Positions 34,107-44,643 of a DNA stretch of 64,000 bases are shown here, piece after piece. A program made the translations under genes and the position numbers. Source of the DNA: Phormidium ambiguum IAM M-71 (lineage in GTDB: Bacteria > Cyanobacteriota > Cyanobacteriia > Cyanobacteriales > Aerosakkonemataceae); assembly GCF_001904725.1 (NCBI RefSeq), contig NZ_MRCE01000015.1, forward strand, positions 62,001-126,000. Reading direction: 5' to 3'. The notes beneath the pieces are model-generated. The model was not told the DNA's origin, ran no database searches, and was given only the letters and a program-made list of their open reading frames with translations. Position 1 is the stretch's first letter; the number at the start of each line of letters is the position of its first letter.

Positions 34107-36902
34107 TTAACCAAGTGCTTTTTGCGCTGCTTGACGGACTATAGGATCGGGATCTGTATGCGCCATGATAGCGATTTTGCGTTCTGCGTAGCGATTGCCT
34201 AAATGTTCCAATCCACTAACCGCTGCTAAGCGGACTATTTGTTCTCGATCGTCCAAAGCAGTAATCAACAGTTCGGAAGCACGGGGACATCTTAATCTTG
34301 TCAGTACTTCTACGGTGGCGCAGCGAACTTCTAGATTAAAATGATACAAACCTGCGCCAATGGCTTCCACTTGTGTTTCTCCTAAATTTGCCAGAGCAAT
34401 AATACAAGCTTCGCTGCGGCTGGGATTAGTTGTTAATTCTAGCAAAGAGGCGATCGCTTCTGGAGTAGCTAACTGTGCTAATGCGTCAATTGCGGCAAAC
34501 ACAACGGTTACATCTGCCTCTGTAGCGGCTAGGTCTTGTAAAATTGATTCGACATCTTGACCTCCTCGTTTTCCGAGAGCTTTTACAGCACAAACTCGGC
34601 GGAACAAATCTTCCGATCGCAAAGCGGAAAGCAAAGGTGGTAAAGAATTAGGATGTCCTACTTGTCCCAAAGCGTTTAAAGCCGCTCGGACTAGATCGTT
34701 GCTAGCATTAGTATCTTCAATTATGGGAGCTAGGTATGAAACTACTCTGGAGCCACCAATTTGCCCCAAAGCTTCGACAGTGGCGATTCGCACCAGGGTA
34801 CTGGGGTCTTTATCGGCAAGTTCTGCCAATACTTCGATCGCCTCAGAATAACCATTCCAACCGATCGTTCTAGCTGCATAGTAACGTACCCAAGGGTCTT
34901 TATCCCGTAAAGCTTTTAACAAATGAGTGTAAGCTAAAGTACAATCCATTTGCCCTAATGCTCTTGCAGCAGCGGCTCTCACTTTGGGAGTTTCCCGTTC
35001 TAAAGCATTAATTAAAGTTGGTAATACGGGGGCATTTTCCAAATAAGGAATTAATTCAATCGCTGCTTTTCGCACATCTTCTGCGGGGTCTTGACAGCGT
35101 TCTAAAAGCAGGTTTACACATTCATTAAAAGCAAAATATCCGGCAATTTTTACTGCTGATTCGCGCACATAAGCGTCCGTATCTTGCAATAAAGTAATCA
35201 TCCGATCGAGCATATCTGGATGGCCTAATGAATTAAGTGCTGCTACTACTGCTAAGCGCACGGCGCTATCACGATGACCGATTAAACTGAGGAGTGTATC
35301 AAAGGCGCGGCGATCGCCAATTTGCGCCAAAGAATTAGCAGTAGCTACCATTAATTCTGGCGGATTAGATAATTCCTGTACATTATTCGTTGAATCAACT
35401 TCTGATTGAACTAATAATTGAGTTAATGCTGGTACGGCTTCGGGATCGCCAATTCTGCCTAAAGTTATTACCACTGCTTTTTGTACGTCTACATCTTCAG
35501 ATGATAATTGTTCGATCAGTAAATTAGTAACTCGTTTACCATAGCGTACTAAAGCTTCAATAACTGTACTTCTGACTCTTTCTTCACCTAAAAGTCGAGT
35601 TAAAGCCCGAGCAGTTTCTTGATTTCCTACCGATCTACCCAATAAAAGTACGATCGATCTTAATTCTTCCGGTTTAGCATCATGAACATTTGCTAATAAA
35701 TTGTCTATGCCTTTGTTGGTAATTGCAGCTAAAGCTAAATCTGTAATATAGCCACCTTCATGGTAAGCATTTTCATAACGGTCATGTAATACTCCCAACG
35801 CATGAACTATATTAGAAACAGGCGGTTCTGGTTGATTTAACAAAGCCGCAATCGCTGGCACTACACTAGCATCACCCAAAAAAGCCAAGGTATCTATTAC
35901 CGCAGTTACTAATAATTCATCTTCTAACAAAGGTAAAAGTTTCGTAGAAACAAAAGCAAATTTAGGAGAGTTACTTTCAGCCAAACTAATACTTTTTAAA
36001 GCATCTAAAGCTGGAAAAGCTAGAAAAAAATCTCCACCACAAGCGATCGAAACTAAATCTTCAACCGCATCAAGAGCTTGTAAATGACCTAACGCATCAA
36101 TAGCATGATATTGAACATTAGAATTACTATCTTGCACAGCTACTCGCAATGCTGGAATTGCTCTTGAGTCTTTTTGTTCTCCTAAAGCTAAAGCAGCATA
36201 TATTCGTAAATCTGGGTCTTCACTATTTAGACAGTCAATTAACGCTGGCAGAATATCAACTTTGCCATGCGCTAAAACTTGTAATACCCCGTTTAAAACA
36301 CTAGGATTACGGTGCTCTTCTTGCAAATTTCTTAATAGGGAAGTAGCGAGAGTTGAACCGCTAATAGCGGCTAAACCATCAACGGCGGCGCGGCGGACTC
36401 GCCAACTTGGATCTCCTAATGCTTTAACTAGCATTTGTTCTGGTTCTGTTACATTAGCTCTGAGCAAATTTTGCACGGCGACTAAGCGCAGATTTTCTTC
36501 AGGACTTTCTAGTTGAGCGGTTAAATTTAAACCTTGTTCCAAGTTAGCAGTAATATCTTCGATGGTGACTATAATACCGATGATTTCTCCTTTTTGTTTC
36601 AAGGGTGCAATAGTTACCTGTTGCTGCATTTTTTGAAAGTGGTTAGAAGCAATATTTGGGGGGCATTCAAATAAGTAAGGGTAAACTTTTTGCGGTAAAG
36701 TTTCAATAATTCCGTGTTGTAATACTCGTTGAAAATGCCCAGACATTCCACTATCTACAAAGGAGGGAATTAGTTCTGCTAGAGATTTGCCTCTGGCGAT
36801 TTCTTCAGATAATCCTGTGGCTTTAGTTAACCAATTATCCCAAGAAGAAACAACGAGGTCGGTATCTGTAGTAAAAATGCTAATTTTTGGTTCATTGTTC
36901 AT
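34107..36902 (-). CDS. PAS-HEAT repeat protein of the chemosensory operon
   Basis: 931 residues. Residues about 1-130 form a PAS domain (LVVSSWDNWLTKATGLSEEIARGKSLAELIP, then GEIIGIIVTIEDIT), a likely small-molecule or redox sensor. From about 140 to the end there are some two dozen HEAT/PBS-lyase-like repeats of about 31 residues (DPSWRVRRAAVDGLAAI, DPWVRYYAARTIGWNG, DPIVRQAAQKALG), forming a long solenoid for protein binding. No kinase or output domain and no membrane helix. Its place between the MCP and cheR suggests that it modulates the receptor array or scaffolds CheR/CheB. A HEAT-repeat protein is also known in a Myxococcus chemosensory cluster, as I recall. Confidence 0.85.
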   Translation of the reverse strand: MNNEPKISIFTTDTDLVVSSWDNWLTKATGLSEEIARGKSLAELIPSFVDSGMSGHFQRVLQHGIIETLPQKVYPYLFECPPNIASNHFQKMQQQVTIAPLKQKGEIIGIIVTIEDITANLEQGLNLTAQLESPEENLRLVAVQNLLRANVTEPEQMLVKALGDPSWRVRRAAVDGLAAISGSTLATSLLRNLQEEHRNPSVLNGVLQVLAHGKVDILPALIDCLNSEDPDLRIYAALALGEQKDSRAIPALRVAVQDSNSNVQYHAIDALGHLQALDAVEDLVSIACGGDFFLAFPALDALKSISLAESNSPKFAFVSTKLLPLLEDELLVTAVIDTLAFLGDASVVPAIAALLNQPEPPVSNIVHALGVLHDRYENAYHEGGYITDLALAAITNKGIDNLLANVHDAKPEELRSIVLLLGRSVGNQETARALTRLLGEERVRSTVIEALVRYGKRVTNLLIEQLSSEDVDVQKAVVITLGRIGDPEAVPALTQLLVQSEVDSTNNVQELSNPPELMVATANSLAQIGDRRAFDTLLSLIGHRDSAVRLAVVAALNSLGHPDMLDRMITLLQDTDAYVRESAVKIAGYFAFNECVNLLLERCQDPAEDVRKAAIELIPYLENAPVLPTLINALERETPKVRAAAARALGQMDCTLAYTHLLKALRDKDPWVRYYAARTIGWNGYSEAIEVLAELADKDPSTLVRIATVEALGQIGGSRVVSYLAPIIEDTNASNDLVRAALNALGQVGHPNSLPPLLSALRSEDLFRRVCAVKALGKRGGQDVESILQDLAATEADVTVVFAAIDALAQLATPEAIASLLELTTNPSRSEACIIALANLGETQVEAIGAGLYHFNLEVRCATVEVLTRLRCPRASELLITALDDREQIVRLAAVSGLEHLGNRYAERKIAIMAHTDPDPIVRQAAQKALG

Positions 36903-36950
36903 ATTGAAATTTTGTTGGTTTTGGGTATTGGGTGGTTAGTAAAGCAGGAA

Positions 36951-37010
36951 AGAATTTTAGACTTTCTATTGTTTGGTTAGGCAATCAATGGAGGGAAAAT
37001 CTAAAATTCT
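36951..37010. repeat. ATTTTAGA inverted repeat, copy 2
   Basis: AGAATTTTAGA (36951-36961) faces TCTAAAATTCT (37000-37010). It lies between the mcp and PAS-HEAT genes inside the operon and shares AGGGAAATCTAAAAT-like sequence with the element at 24900-24942. Confidence 0.6.
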
Positions 37011-37014
37011 CAAT

Positions 37015-39069
37015 TTATAATTTAAGGAGTTGTTGGGTTTCTTTGAGTTCTTGTAAATGGCGATCGCTCTCGGTACGAATCTGAGCCAAAGTTTTCACAA
37101 TGGTGGCAGCTACATTGGAATGTTCCCGATTACTGCGGGTTATCATAACAATCTGTCTAGAAACATTTTGTGTCCCGATCGTCATATCTTGAATCGCCCT
37201 AGTTTGTTCTTTCATTGCTTTGGCAGTTTGCTCGCTTTGGCGGCGAATCATATCTACGGCACTAGTAATTTGCGAAGCTGCACTTGCTTGTTCTGTCATG
37301 GCTTTTGTCACATGATTAATTAATCGGGAAAGGCGATCGGCTTCTTGAGAGATTTGCTCAGAACCAGTAGCTTGTTCTGTTATGGCGCGAGATGTATTAG
37401 CTGAAGAGCGGCGCATTAATTCGATCGCTTGTAAAATTTGGGTGGCACCTTTTGCTTGTTCTGCTGTTGCTTGACGAACTTGAACTGCTAAAGAAGTTGT
37501 ACTTTGTGCCGCTTTAATAATTTCTCTGGCTGCTCTTCCTTGTTCGTTCATCGCATTAGAAACTTGCATGGTAATTTTCCGCATTTGTGCCGAAGATTGC
37601 ACAATATTTTGAGCAGTTTTTGCTTGTTCTTTAGTTGCTTGAGCCGCTTCTTTTGCTTGAGTTGCCGTAGTATTAATGGCGTTAACTACAGTTTGTCCGG
37701 CGATTAATTGTTCGGCGGAAGCTACGGCGATTTGTCTGACTAATTGCGTAGTTTCTTGCACTCCATTCATGATAGTTTTTAACCCGGAAGCGCCTTCTTC
37801 TGCTAATTGCCCACTTTCTTCCGCAACTCGCATTCCGTCATTGGATTTATTAACTGCTTCTTGGACTACGGTTTGCAAAGATTTAATAATCATGCCAATA
37901 TCGCTGGTGGCTTGAGCCGCTCGTTCGGCTAAGTTACGAATTTCTTCGGCAACTACCGCAAAACCTCTTCCCGCATCTCCGGCTCTGGCTGCTTCAATTG
38001 AGGCATTTAATGATAGTAAATTCGTGCGTTCTGCAATTAAATTAATAGTGTCTACAATGCTGCTGATTTCGTTAGTTTGTTTACCCATATCCCGAATTAC
38101 ATCAGCAGTTTGAGCCATTGAATCGCGGACTCTAATTAAACCTTGAATTGATTTTTGGACGGTGACGCTGCCAACTTCTGCGTCTCTGGCGACGCGGGTG
38201 GTAATTTCGTCTGCTTGTTTGGTGAGAGTACTAACGGAACGAATGGAGCGATCGAGTTCCGTAGCACTAGTAGCGGCGTTTGTAGCTGCTTCTGTAATTT
38301 GGTTTGTATTTTGCGCTACGCCTTGAATGCTAGCTGCCATTTCTTCAATTGAACTAGAAACGCTTTCGACTGTAGCGGCTAAATTTTCGGCAGTAGCAGA
38401 AACTTGTTCAATTGATGCTGCCATTTCGTTAATTGAAGAGGTAGTTCTTTCAGCAGCACCACTTAAATCATCGGAATTTTGGGCTACGCTTTGGATCGAT
38501 CGCGTCATTTCTTCGATCGAAGCCGCAGTTTCATTAATTGATACCACTAAGTTTTCTGTGTCTTTACTGACGCTTTTTCCTGAAGCGGAAATTTCCGTCA
38601 TTGAAGTGGTAACTTGTGTTGCTGAGGTAGCCATTTCTTGTGCTGTATCAGCCACACTTTTAATCGAGCTAGTAGTTTCTTGAATGGAAGTAGCGGTTTC
38701 ATTGATTGATGTAGCTAACTCAACAGTTCCAACCGTTACTTGTTCAATTGATGCTGCCATTTCATTGACAGAAGAAACCAGTTGTTCGGCGGAAGTAGCA
38801 ACTGATTCGGCTTGGGCAGCAGTTTCTTGAAGAGATTTCACCATAATATCGCTATTATTGGTAACTTCTTCTATCTGCTTTACTTGTAATTCTAACCCTT
38901 GACCAACGGTGTTTGTTGTCCGAATTACGCGCTCAAATTTTTCTAAGGTTTCTTCGTTTTTATCAAAGTTGTTGTTATTAACTTTTCCAGCTACTTTGGG
39001 GCGATTGGAGCGGGATTGAATGTCTGATTTATGAGACTTACCATTTTGACGATCGGAATTTTTAGCCAT
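37015..39069 (-). CDS. Soluble methyl-accepting chemotaxis protein
   Basis: 684 residues with no transmembrane segment and no signal peptide, so a cytoplasmic receptor. After a charged N-terminus (1-35) it is a continuous alanine/serine/glutamate-rich helical hairpin with heptads such as [20 protein letters not shown] and repeated [12 protein letters not shown] modules. The conserved CheA/CheW-binding tip is [35 protein letters not shown] at about residues 345-380. Long helices on both sides provide many Glu/Gln pairs for CheR and CheB. No separate sensing domain is visible; sensing may be provided by partners such as the PAS-HEAT protein. Confidence 0.93.
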   Translation of the reverse strand: MAKNSDRQNGKSHKSDIQSRSNRPKVAGKVNNNNFDKNEETLEKFERVIRTTNTVGQGLELQVKQIEEVTNNSDIMVKSLQETAAQAESVATSAEQLVSSVNEMAASIEQVTVGTVELATSINETATSIQETTSSIKSVADTAQEMATSATQVTTSMTEISASGKSVSKDTENLVVSINETAASIEEMTRSIQSVAQNSDDLSGAAERTTSSINEMAASIEQVSATAENLAATVESVSSSIEEMAASIQGVAQNTNQITEAATNAATSATELDRSIRSVSTLTKQADEITTRVARDAEVGSVTVQKSIQGLIRVRDSMAQTADVIRDMGKQTNEISSIVDTINLIAERTNLLSLNASIEAARAGDAGRGFAVVAEEIRNLAERAAQATSDIGMIIKSLQTVVQEAVNKSNDGMRVAEESGQLAEEGASGLKTIMNGVQETTQLVRQIAVASAEQLIAGQTVVNAINTTATQAKEAAQATKEQAKTAQNIVQSSAQMRKITMQVSNAMNEQGRAAREIIKAAQSTTSLAVQVRQATAEQAKGATQILQAIELMRRSSANTSRAITEQATGSEQISQEADRLSRLINHVTKAMTEQASAASQITSAVDMIRRQSEQTAKAMKEQTRAIQDMTIGTQNVSRQIVMITRSNREHSNVAATIVKTLAQIRTESDRHLQELKETQQLLKL

Positions 39070-39169
39070 TTTTTTCTCCTGATTTTTTCTAATTTTAGCG
39101 TCGTATTTTTGGTTGATGATTGATATTTCTAGACAATTGTTTATGCTCGGTGTTGTTAATAATTCTTAC

Positions 39170-39715
39170 TTAGGAAGTATGGAGGGGCGGATTTTGCTCA
39201 GATGTTGTTTGTGGAGCAAAAAGGTTATTTGCTAAACTGACTACTGATGTATCAGTAACTAAGTTAATTATTTCTTCAGCATTGAGGATCAAAATTAGTC
39301 GTTCTCCTAACATAGCAATGCCAGCTAAATATTTACCACTTAATCCAGAAATCGCTTCAGGGGGTGGCAAAATTGTATCAGAAGAAATAGAAATAAATTC
39401 ACGGGCAGAGTCAGCAATTAACCCAACGGTACGATTATTTACATTAATAACTATTAATCTAGTACGAACATCATAAGGAACTTTTTCCCAACCAAATCTC
39501 ACCCGCAGATTAATTGCGGGAATTACTTGACCGCGAGAAAATACCACTCCTTCAACAAAAGTTGGAGAGTTAGGAACTGGTGTAATTTGTTGTACCATTT
39601 CCATTTGTTGAACTGTTTGAGAATGGAGAGCATAGGTAGTACCTGCCAACTCAAATAGGATAAATGGTAATGAGGAATTTTGAGATTCTAGTGAATGATT
39701 GGATTGAGATTTCAT
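39170..39715 (-). CDS. cheW: CheW-like coupling protein
   Basis: 181 residues of a single CheW domain: LPFILFELAGTTYALHSQTVQQME, ITPVPNSPTFVEGVVFSRGQVIPAINLRVRFG and YLAGIAMLGERLILILNAEEI. It links receptor tips to the CheA kinase in the array. It lies 40 bases after cheA and 100 bases before the MCP gene on the minus strand. Confidence 0.94.
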   Translation of the reverse strand: MKSQSNHSLESQNSSLPFILFELAGTTYALHSQTVQQMEMVQQITPVPNSPTFVEGVVFSRGQVIPAINLRVRFGWEKVPYDVRTRLIVINVNNRTVGLIADSAREFISISSDTILPPPEAISGLSGKYLAGIAMLGERLILILNAEEIINLVTDTSVVSLANNLFAPQTTSEQNPPLHTS

Positions 39716-39755
39716 AGATTTTTCCTATTTTATTGGTTAGTGTATTTTGTTAGAA

Positions 39756-41909
39756 TCATGTAGTATTTCCCAGAGAATTTTTAATTCTGATTGTTGAATT
39801 AGCAATTCGCGTTAATGCTAAGGTATCAATAATTAGGACTACACGCCCATCGCCAAGTTCGGTAGCACCTGCAAGACCGACAACTTGTACTAGGGGGTCT
39901 GTGAGTGGTCGCACAACTATTTCCTGTTGCCCTAAAATCTGGTCTACAGCGATCGCTATAGCGTTTATACCATTGCCAACTACAATTAATTTTAAAATAC
40001 TTTTTGTCGCAGACGAGTGAGTGCGGTGAAATTTTTGATTAATTTTTATCTCACTATTTGAGTAATTTTCCTGATTATTCTTGAGGTTAAATACTTCAGA
40101 TAATCTAATTAAAGGTAAAACCTGTTGACGATAAGGAATTATTTCGTTATTTTCTAAAACTGCGATCGCACTTTCTGGTACTTGAATAACTTCCCGGATC
40201 GCCGATTGGGGAATAGCAAAAGTTTGCTCCATAACCGAAATAATTAAAGCATCTGCGATCGCTAAAGTTAAGGGCAATTGAATCGTGATAGTTGTACCTT
40301 GATTCTTTTTAAAATCAAGAGTTATAAAACCGCCTAATTCTGTGACAGTATTTTTCACTACCGCCATTCCCACTCCCCGTCCACTAGTTAAATCTGCTTG
40401 CTCGCGGGTAGAAAAACAAGAAGAACAAATAATATCAAGAATTGTATTATTATCAACTATTTGACTAGTGGAATAAGCATCTATTAAATTTTGTTTTTTA
40501 GCTCGATTTATGACTGCTTCTGCATCCACACCCCGCCCATCGTCGGCAATTTCAATTACTACCATTTCTCCCGATGTAGCTGCACGCAAACTAATTTTGC
40601 CTTCAGGAGGTTTACCACAGCTAATCCGTTCATCAGGTAATTCTAAACCATGACTAACTGCATTGCGTACCATGTGCATCATCGGATCGAGCATTCGTTC
40701 AACGACAAATTTATCTATTTCGGTATTTTGTCCAGATAATTCCAGGGAAATTTGTTTTTTGCTTTCTTTAGCTAAGTCACGAATTACGAATTGCATTCTG
40801 GTAAAAATTTCGCCAATTGGTACTAAGCGCACTCGCATTACACCTTCTCGCAAGTCTCTTAGTTGTCGTTCAAAAGCCAGATTAGTTTCCCGCAAAGTAC
40901 GTAATTCAGCCGCAGGTAATTTATTTTTCAAATCCTTTAAATTTTCTGCAAATTTAGCACGAGTGGTAATTAATTCTCCTACCATTCGCATTAATTCATC
41001 TAATTTTGTTAAGTCTACTCTTACTACATTTGATGGTGTAGATCCAGCAGCATTAATAATGGGAAAAGTTGGATTAACTGGTAATATTGCTGATAAAGAA
41101 GGAATCGGTTCTACTTTTGTTTCTAGTTCCGATTCTGGTGCTTCTTCCTTTTTTGTAGTTAAGTAAGGTTTATAAGTTAATCCATCAATATCCCAACCAG
41201 CAAAAGAAGTTTCGGAATCTTTTGTAGTTACAACAAAATTAAAAGAAACTCCACCATTTTCCCGGAGCATTGGTGAAGCATGAATCAATTTGCCAATTGC
41301 TTGCAGTCGTTCCCTAATTGTATTTACATTAATACCTTTTTCTGCTTTTTCTTGCCCAGGGATAAATTCAAATTGCCAAGCCGTTTCTCCTTGTTCTAAC
41401 GCTAATTTTAGATCGGTTTTTTCCTGTTCTTTTAAAGTCAGTGAAGCGATTTGATTAACAACATTACTATTTGTTGTTTCTGTAGTGTTTACTGATTCTT
41501 TTGGTTCGGTAGAATCTTCCGAAAGGAGATTTTTTAACTGCACTAATATTGAACTTATGTCCGGTAAATTACCTTGTGTATGGTAAGCAGTAATTACCTG
41601 CTCTAACATAGTAGTTCCATTAATTAACGCATCAATCCCTGAATTAGTCAGCGTTACTTTTTGTTCTCGCAAAAGCCGTAAATAACTTTCCATTTCATGA
41701 GAGAGTTGTTCGGCTTCTTTTAACCCAACCATTCCTGATAAACCTTTAATTGAGTGAAAGCTAACAAAAAGTTTATCTAATAGTGAATGATCTATTTTGG
41801 GTTGATTGATTTGGGCTTCAATTGCCAATAATTTATCACGAATATTGATTATATGCTCATCACATTCGGCAAAATAATCATCAAGAAAGTTAGCAAAAAA
41901 GTTATCCAT
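39756..41909 (-). CDS. cheA: Chemosensory histidine kinase CheA
   Basis: 717 residues. Hpt domain 1-110 with phosphoacceptor His52 in SFHSIKGLSGMVG. A small alpha/beta domain at about 165-260 (LALEQGETAWQFEFIPG) occupies the place of the CheY-binding P2 domain. Dimerisation helices start at about 297 (VRVDLTKLDELMRMVGELI). The ATP-binding domain has the N box HMVRNAVSHGLE, then IADDGRGVDAEA and GRGVGMAVV. A C-terminal CheW-like domain starts at about 570 (ADALIISVMEQTFAIP). It autophosphorylates and passes phosphate to CheY and CheB of the same operon. No fused receiver, unlike several cyanobacterial hybrid CheA proteins. Confidence 0.95.
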   Translation of the reverse strand: MDNFFANFLDDYFAECDEHIINIRDKLLAIEAQINQPKIDHSLLDKLFVSFHSIKGLSGMVGLKEAEQLSHEMESYLRLLREQKVTLTNSGIDALINGTTMLEQVITAYHTQGNLPDISSILVQLKNLLSEDSTEPKESVNTTETTNSNVVNQIASLTLKEQEKTDLKLALEQGETAWQFEFIPGQEKAEKGINVNTIRERLQAIGKLIHASPMLRENGGVSFNFVVTTKDSETSFAGWDIDGLTYKPYLTTKKEEAPESELETKVEPIPSLSAILPVNPTFPIINAAGSTPSNVVRVDLTKLDELMRMVGELITTRAKFAENLKDLKNKLPAAELRTLRETNLAFERQLRDLREGVMRVRLVPIGEIFTRMQFVIRDLAKESKKQISLELSGQNTEIDKFVVERMLDPMMHMVRNAVSHGLELPDERISCGKPPEGKISLRAATSGEMVVIEIADDGRGVDAEAVINRAKKQNLIDAYSTSQIVDNNTILDIICSSCFSTREQADLTSGRGVGMAVVKNTVTELGGFITLDFKKNQGTTITIQLPLTLAIADALIISVMEQTFAIPQSAIREVIQVPESAIAVLENNEIIPYRQQVLPLIRLSEVFNLKNNQENYSNSEIKINQKFHRTHSSATKSILKLIVVGNGINAIAIAVDQILGQQEIVVRPLTDPLVQVVGLAGATELGDGRVVLIIDTLALTRIANSTIRIKNSLGNTT

Positions 41910-42052
41910 TATTGGTGGGTTTGCTTCAGCAAATTACAAACGATAGTTTTGTAGTGCAAGAAGAGAGCGGACAAAAGATGGGAGATAAGTTAATTTTTGG
42001 GTTCATTTTTTACTTTTTTAAGTGATAATTAATTATTAACCCAATGTCATAG

Positions 42053-42424
42053 CTAACTTAATAATTCTAATACTTGGGCAGCAAAGTTGTTCGGTTCAAA
42101 AGGTTTAGTCATATATTTTGATGCTCCCGCTTCTAATGCTTCTGTACGGCTTTTTGGATCGCCTTTGGTAGTTAAAACAATTATGGGAATATGAGAATAT
42201 GTTTGATGCGATCGCACAAATTGTAATACTTCTAATCCGTGCATATCCGGCATATTTAAATCTAAAATTATTAAATTTGCTGGTGCTAAGACTAATCTTT
42301 CAATTGCTTCTAAGCCATTGCTCGCTTCATTAAAGGTTATATCTTTTATTGATTTTTGCAATGATGCCATTACCATCCGTCGCATCGTTGCCGAATCATC
42401 TACCACTAAAATTTGTTTCATCAC
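42053..42424 (-). CDS. cheY: CheY-type response regulator
   Basis: 123 residues, a single receiver domain: LVVDDSATMRRMV, phosphoacceptor Asp55 in LIILDLNMPDMHG, Thr-Lys in IVLTTKGDPKSR and the final switch Lys in YMTKPFEP. No output domain. First gene of the operon, 143 bases upstream of cheA, so it is the likely phosphate acceptor of this CheA. The 567-base region before it should contain the operon promoter. GGAGAA lies just upstream of the start. Confidence 0.94.
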   Translation of the reverse strand: MMKQILVVDDSATMRRMVMASLQKSIKDITFNEASNGLEAIERLVLAPANLIILDLNMPDMHGLEVLQFVRSHQTYSHIPIIVLTTKGDPKSRTEALEAGASKYMTKPFEPNNFAAQVLELLS

Positions 42425-42991
42425 TTTCTCCTTAATAGAGAATTACACGCTATATAACTAAGAAATGAAAACTTGGATAAACTTTATTTTTCCATTTTTC
42501 CTAATCGAAATTTAATTTTTGATGGAAAATCTTAATTAAAATTTCAATATCATTGCAGCATTAACATTATAAATTTAAAACTATTTTGAGCAAATTTCTG
42601 GTGCTAAATTGCATAATGTCATAAAAGTTCTAAAAGTTTAACATTCTGCCAAAAACAGAGCAATCAAATCAAAATTTTAGTTTAAATTAATATTTGCTTA
42701 CTGTTAATTGACCACTTCATCTATAGTTGATGCTGAGGTTAAAGCAAACTAAATCCGTAAAAAACTGATACTGATAGCACAAAGCATTAACTATAGCTTA
42801 TATATATATTATACATTTATAGTAAATTTTTACAATTACTTTGGGATTTAAACCTCAACAGATTCAGACCAAAAATATTGCTCGATCGGAAGTAATTTTT
42901 CAGCTAGATTTTGCTAATTTTTTTAAATATTAGTAAACCAACAGACACATTTCGGTTTTTAATGAGTAATGAAATATAGTTAAGTGCGACC
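42425..42991. other. AT-rich gene-free stretch upstream of the chemosensory operon
   Basis: 567 bases between the divergent cheY and the gene at 42992. No frame of interest. It is notably AT-rich with runs such as TTATATATATATTATAC near 42800, and should hold both promoters. No operator or repeat family could be recognised. Confidence 0.5.
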
Positions 42992-43504
42992 ATGTTTAAC
43001 TCTCTGCGAATAGCGATCGCCTCCAGTGATGTCACTCAATGGTTAGATACCAACCCCGCAGTCTTTCGCCTCCTTCAATTAGTTTTTTGGGGAACTGAAC
43101 ACCCAATTTGGGGTTTAATTATCTTATTGGTGACATTAGCCTTAATCTGGAATTTATTCAAGGGATTTAGTTATCTAGTAGTAATACTTGCTAAACAAAT
43201 AGTCCAAGCGCCACTGAAATTAACCAGACTTATTTGGCGAGTCAGCACTAAATCTATGCAGCAAGTCAGTACTTTAGCCCTTAAACAATTGACAGGTAAA
43301 AAAACAACTGAACTTCCAGCTTTACCTCCAGCAAATTCCCCACCTGTTCAAATAGATAAGCAGCAAAGATTAGCAGAAATTTCCCACAGATTAACAGAGA
43401 TTCAAAAAGAGCAAAATGAACTTTTACAGGAAGTAGCTGTAATTTTGGGTTCGGATAAAATAAATGTGGAAGTTACTCAAGAATTAACTTCAAAGATTAC
43501 TTAA
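42992..43504 (+). CDS. Small membrane protein with coiled-coil tail
   Basis: 170 residues that I do not recognise. One or two hydrophobic segments at about 36-73 (HPIWGLIILLVTLALIWNLF), then a basic amphipathic region, a Pro-rich linker (PALPPANSPPVQ) and a heptad-like coiled coil at about 125-150 (QQRLAEISHRLTEIQKEQNELLQEV). Probably a membrane-anchored structural protein; function unknown. It is convergent with the SGNH gene, with 12 bases between their stops. Confidence 0.65.
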   Translation: MFNSLRIAIASSDVTQWLDTNPAVFRLLQLVFWGTEHPIWGLIILLVTLALIWNLFKGFSYLVVILAKQIVQAPLKLTRLIWRVSTKSMQQVSTLALKQLTGKKTTELPALPPANSPPVQIDKQQRLAEISHRLTEIQKEQNELLQEVAVILGSDKINVEVTQELTSKIT

Positions 43505-43516
43505 TTGTTTGGCAAT

Positions 43517-44629
43517 TTACTTTTTGGGCAGACTGCGAATCAATTGGACAGAATCAGGATTTTGTTTTACCCATAACTGACGTTGGGTATTAATTTTTTC
43601 TAGATGAGATTCTATGTTATTAGGTGTAATTAAAACACCAAAATCACTAGGAACGGTTTTTTCCTGATAATTAAACAAGCGATTAAGTATCAAATTACCC
43701 ACTGGGATAGTGTAGTGAGACACATCAGTGTAATTTTTCATAATTACGCGATCGCTATACTTTTCCGTTGTGATACTGTTGTAACCAGAAAAATCCCAAA
43801 CAGGGCTGATTTTCACAACTTCGCGTTTCCATTGTTCATAAGTTGGCCAAAAGCCAGTTGCTCGAATATACTCTGAAAATAATACATGGATAGGCGAAAT
43901 AAATATTTTTAATTCTATCCCGCGATCGCGGCAAGTTTTTACAACATACTCCAAATCCTTTAAATAACTAGAGGAAATCGAAAAATTCAGGGGTCTAAGA
44001 AATTGAGTAAACGTAGGATTTGCAATCGGTTGATTAGGCACTGCCACATCAACCATACCATTCACAAATAAAAACTTTTGCGAATCTCTGTAATTATGTA
44101 AAATTGTAGAAATGCTATTTATTAAAGCATCCATAGACAGAGTTGAATTAAAAAAATCTTGCGGTGAAATACTATTTCTTTCTAACCTATTTTCCAAAAA
44201 ATCGGGAGTATTTTTACCATTGAGATAGAAAGAAAAATAATCTATTTCTAAAACAACCAACTTTAAATCTGGTTGATTAAAAAGCGCGTGTTGAAAATAA
44301 CGCTTAATTTCATACATATTTGCCGAATTCAAACCCAAATTATACACAGGTCGATCGCTATTCAAACTCGGATGTTTGGGATTTAAACCAACATAAGTTC
44401 TAGAAGCACCTAACAAAACTGTTTCTGGTTTGATTCGAGTAACATTCACCGCCTTAAAAAGTCTAACTTGTACTACTTTCCAAGGTTTGGATTGATTAAA
44501 TCCTTGAATCAAGGGGCTATTAAATACTCCGTAGGGATCGACAATAACATTAAATAAAGCAATAGCTCCTAAAATTAACAAAATTACTGTAATTAAAACG
44601 GTATAAAATCGACTATAAATATGCTTCAT
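43517..44629 (-). CDS. SGNH/AlgX-like protein paired with an MBOAT acyltransferase
   Basis: 370 residues with one N-terminal membrane helix (about 9-30) and a large domain outside the cytoplasmic membrane. The block VLLGASRTYVG gives a Ser76 in a GAS context equivalent to GDSL block I, and near the end MKNYTDVSHYTIPVGN supplies a D-x-x-H pair, so an SGNH-type esterase/acetyltransferase triad is plausible. Genes like this accompany AlgI-type MBOAT proteins and complete O-acetylation of exopolysaccharide or cell-wall polymers. It lies 14 bases downstream of the MBOAT gene on the same strand. Confidence 0.75.
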   Translation of the reverse strand: MKHIYSRFYTVLITVILLILGAIALFNVIVDPYGVFNSPLIQGFNQSKPWKVVQVRLFKAVNVTRIKPETVLLGASRTYVGLNPKHPSLNSDRPVYNLGLNSANMYEIKRYFQHALFNQPDLKLVVLEIDYFSFYLNGKNTPDFLENRLERNSISPQDFFNSTLSMDALINSISTILHNYRDSQKFLFVNGMVDVAVPNQPIANPTFTQFLRPLNFSISSSYLKDLEYVVKTCRDRGIELKIFISPIHVLFSEYIRATGFWPTYEQWKREVVKISPVWDFSGYNSITTEKYSDRVIMKNYTDVSHYTIPVGNLILNRLFNYQEKTVPSDFGVLITPNNIESHLEKINTQRQLWVKQNPDSVQLIRSLPKK

Positions 44630-44643
44630 TTTTCCTATTTATC

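Noticed and set aside
38155-38683. Plus-strand frames opposite the MCP gene
   Set aside because: Composition shadows of the alanine/serine-rich coiled-coil receptor; no start context or domain.
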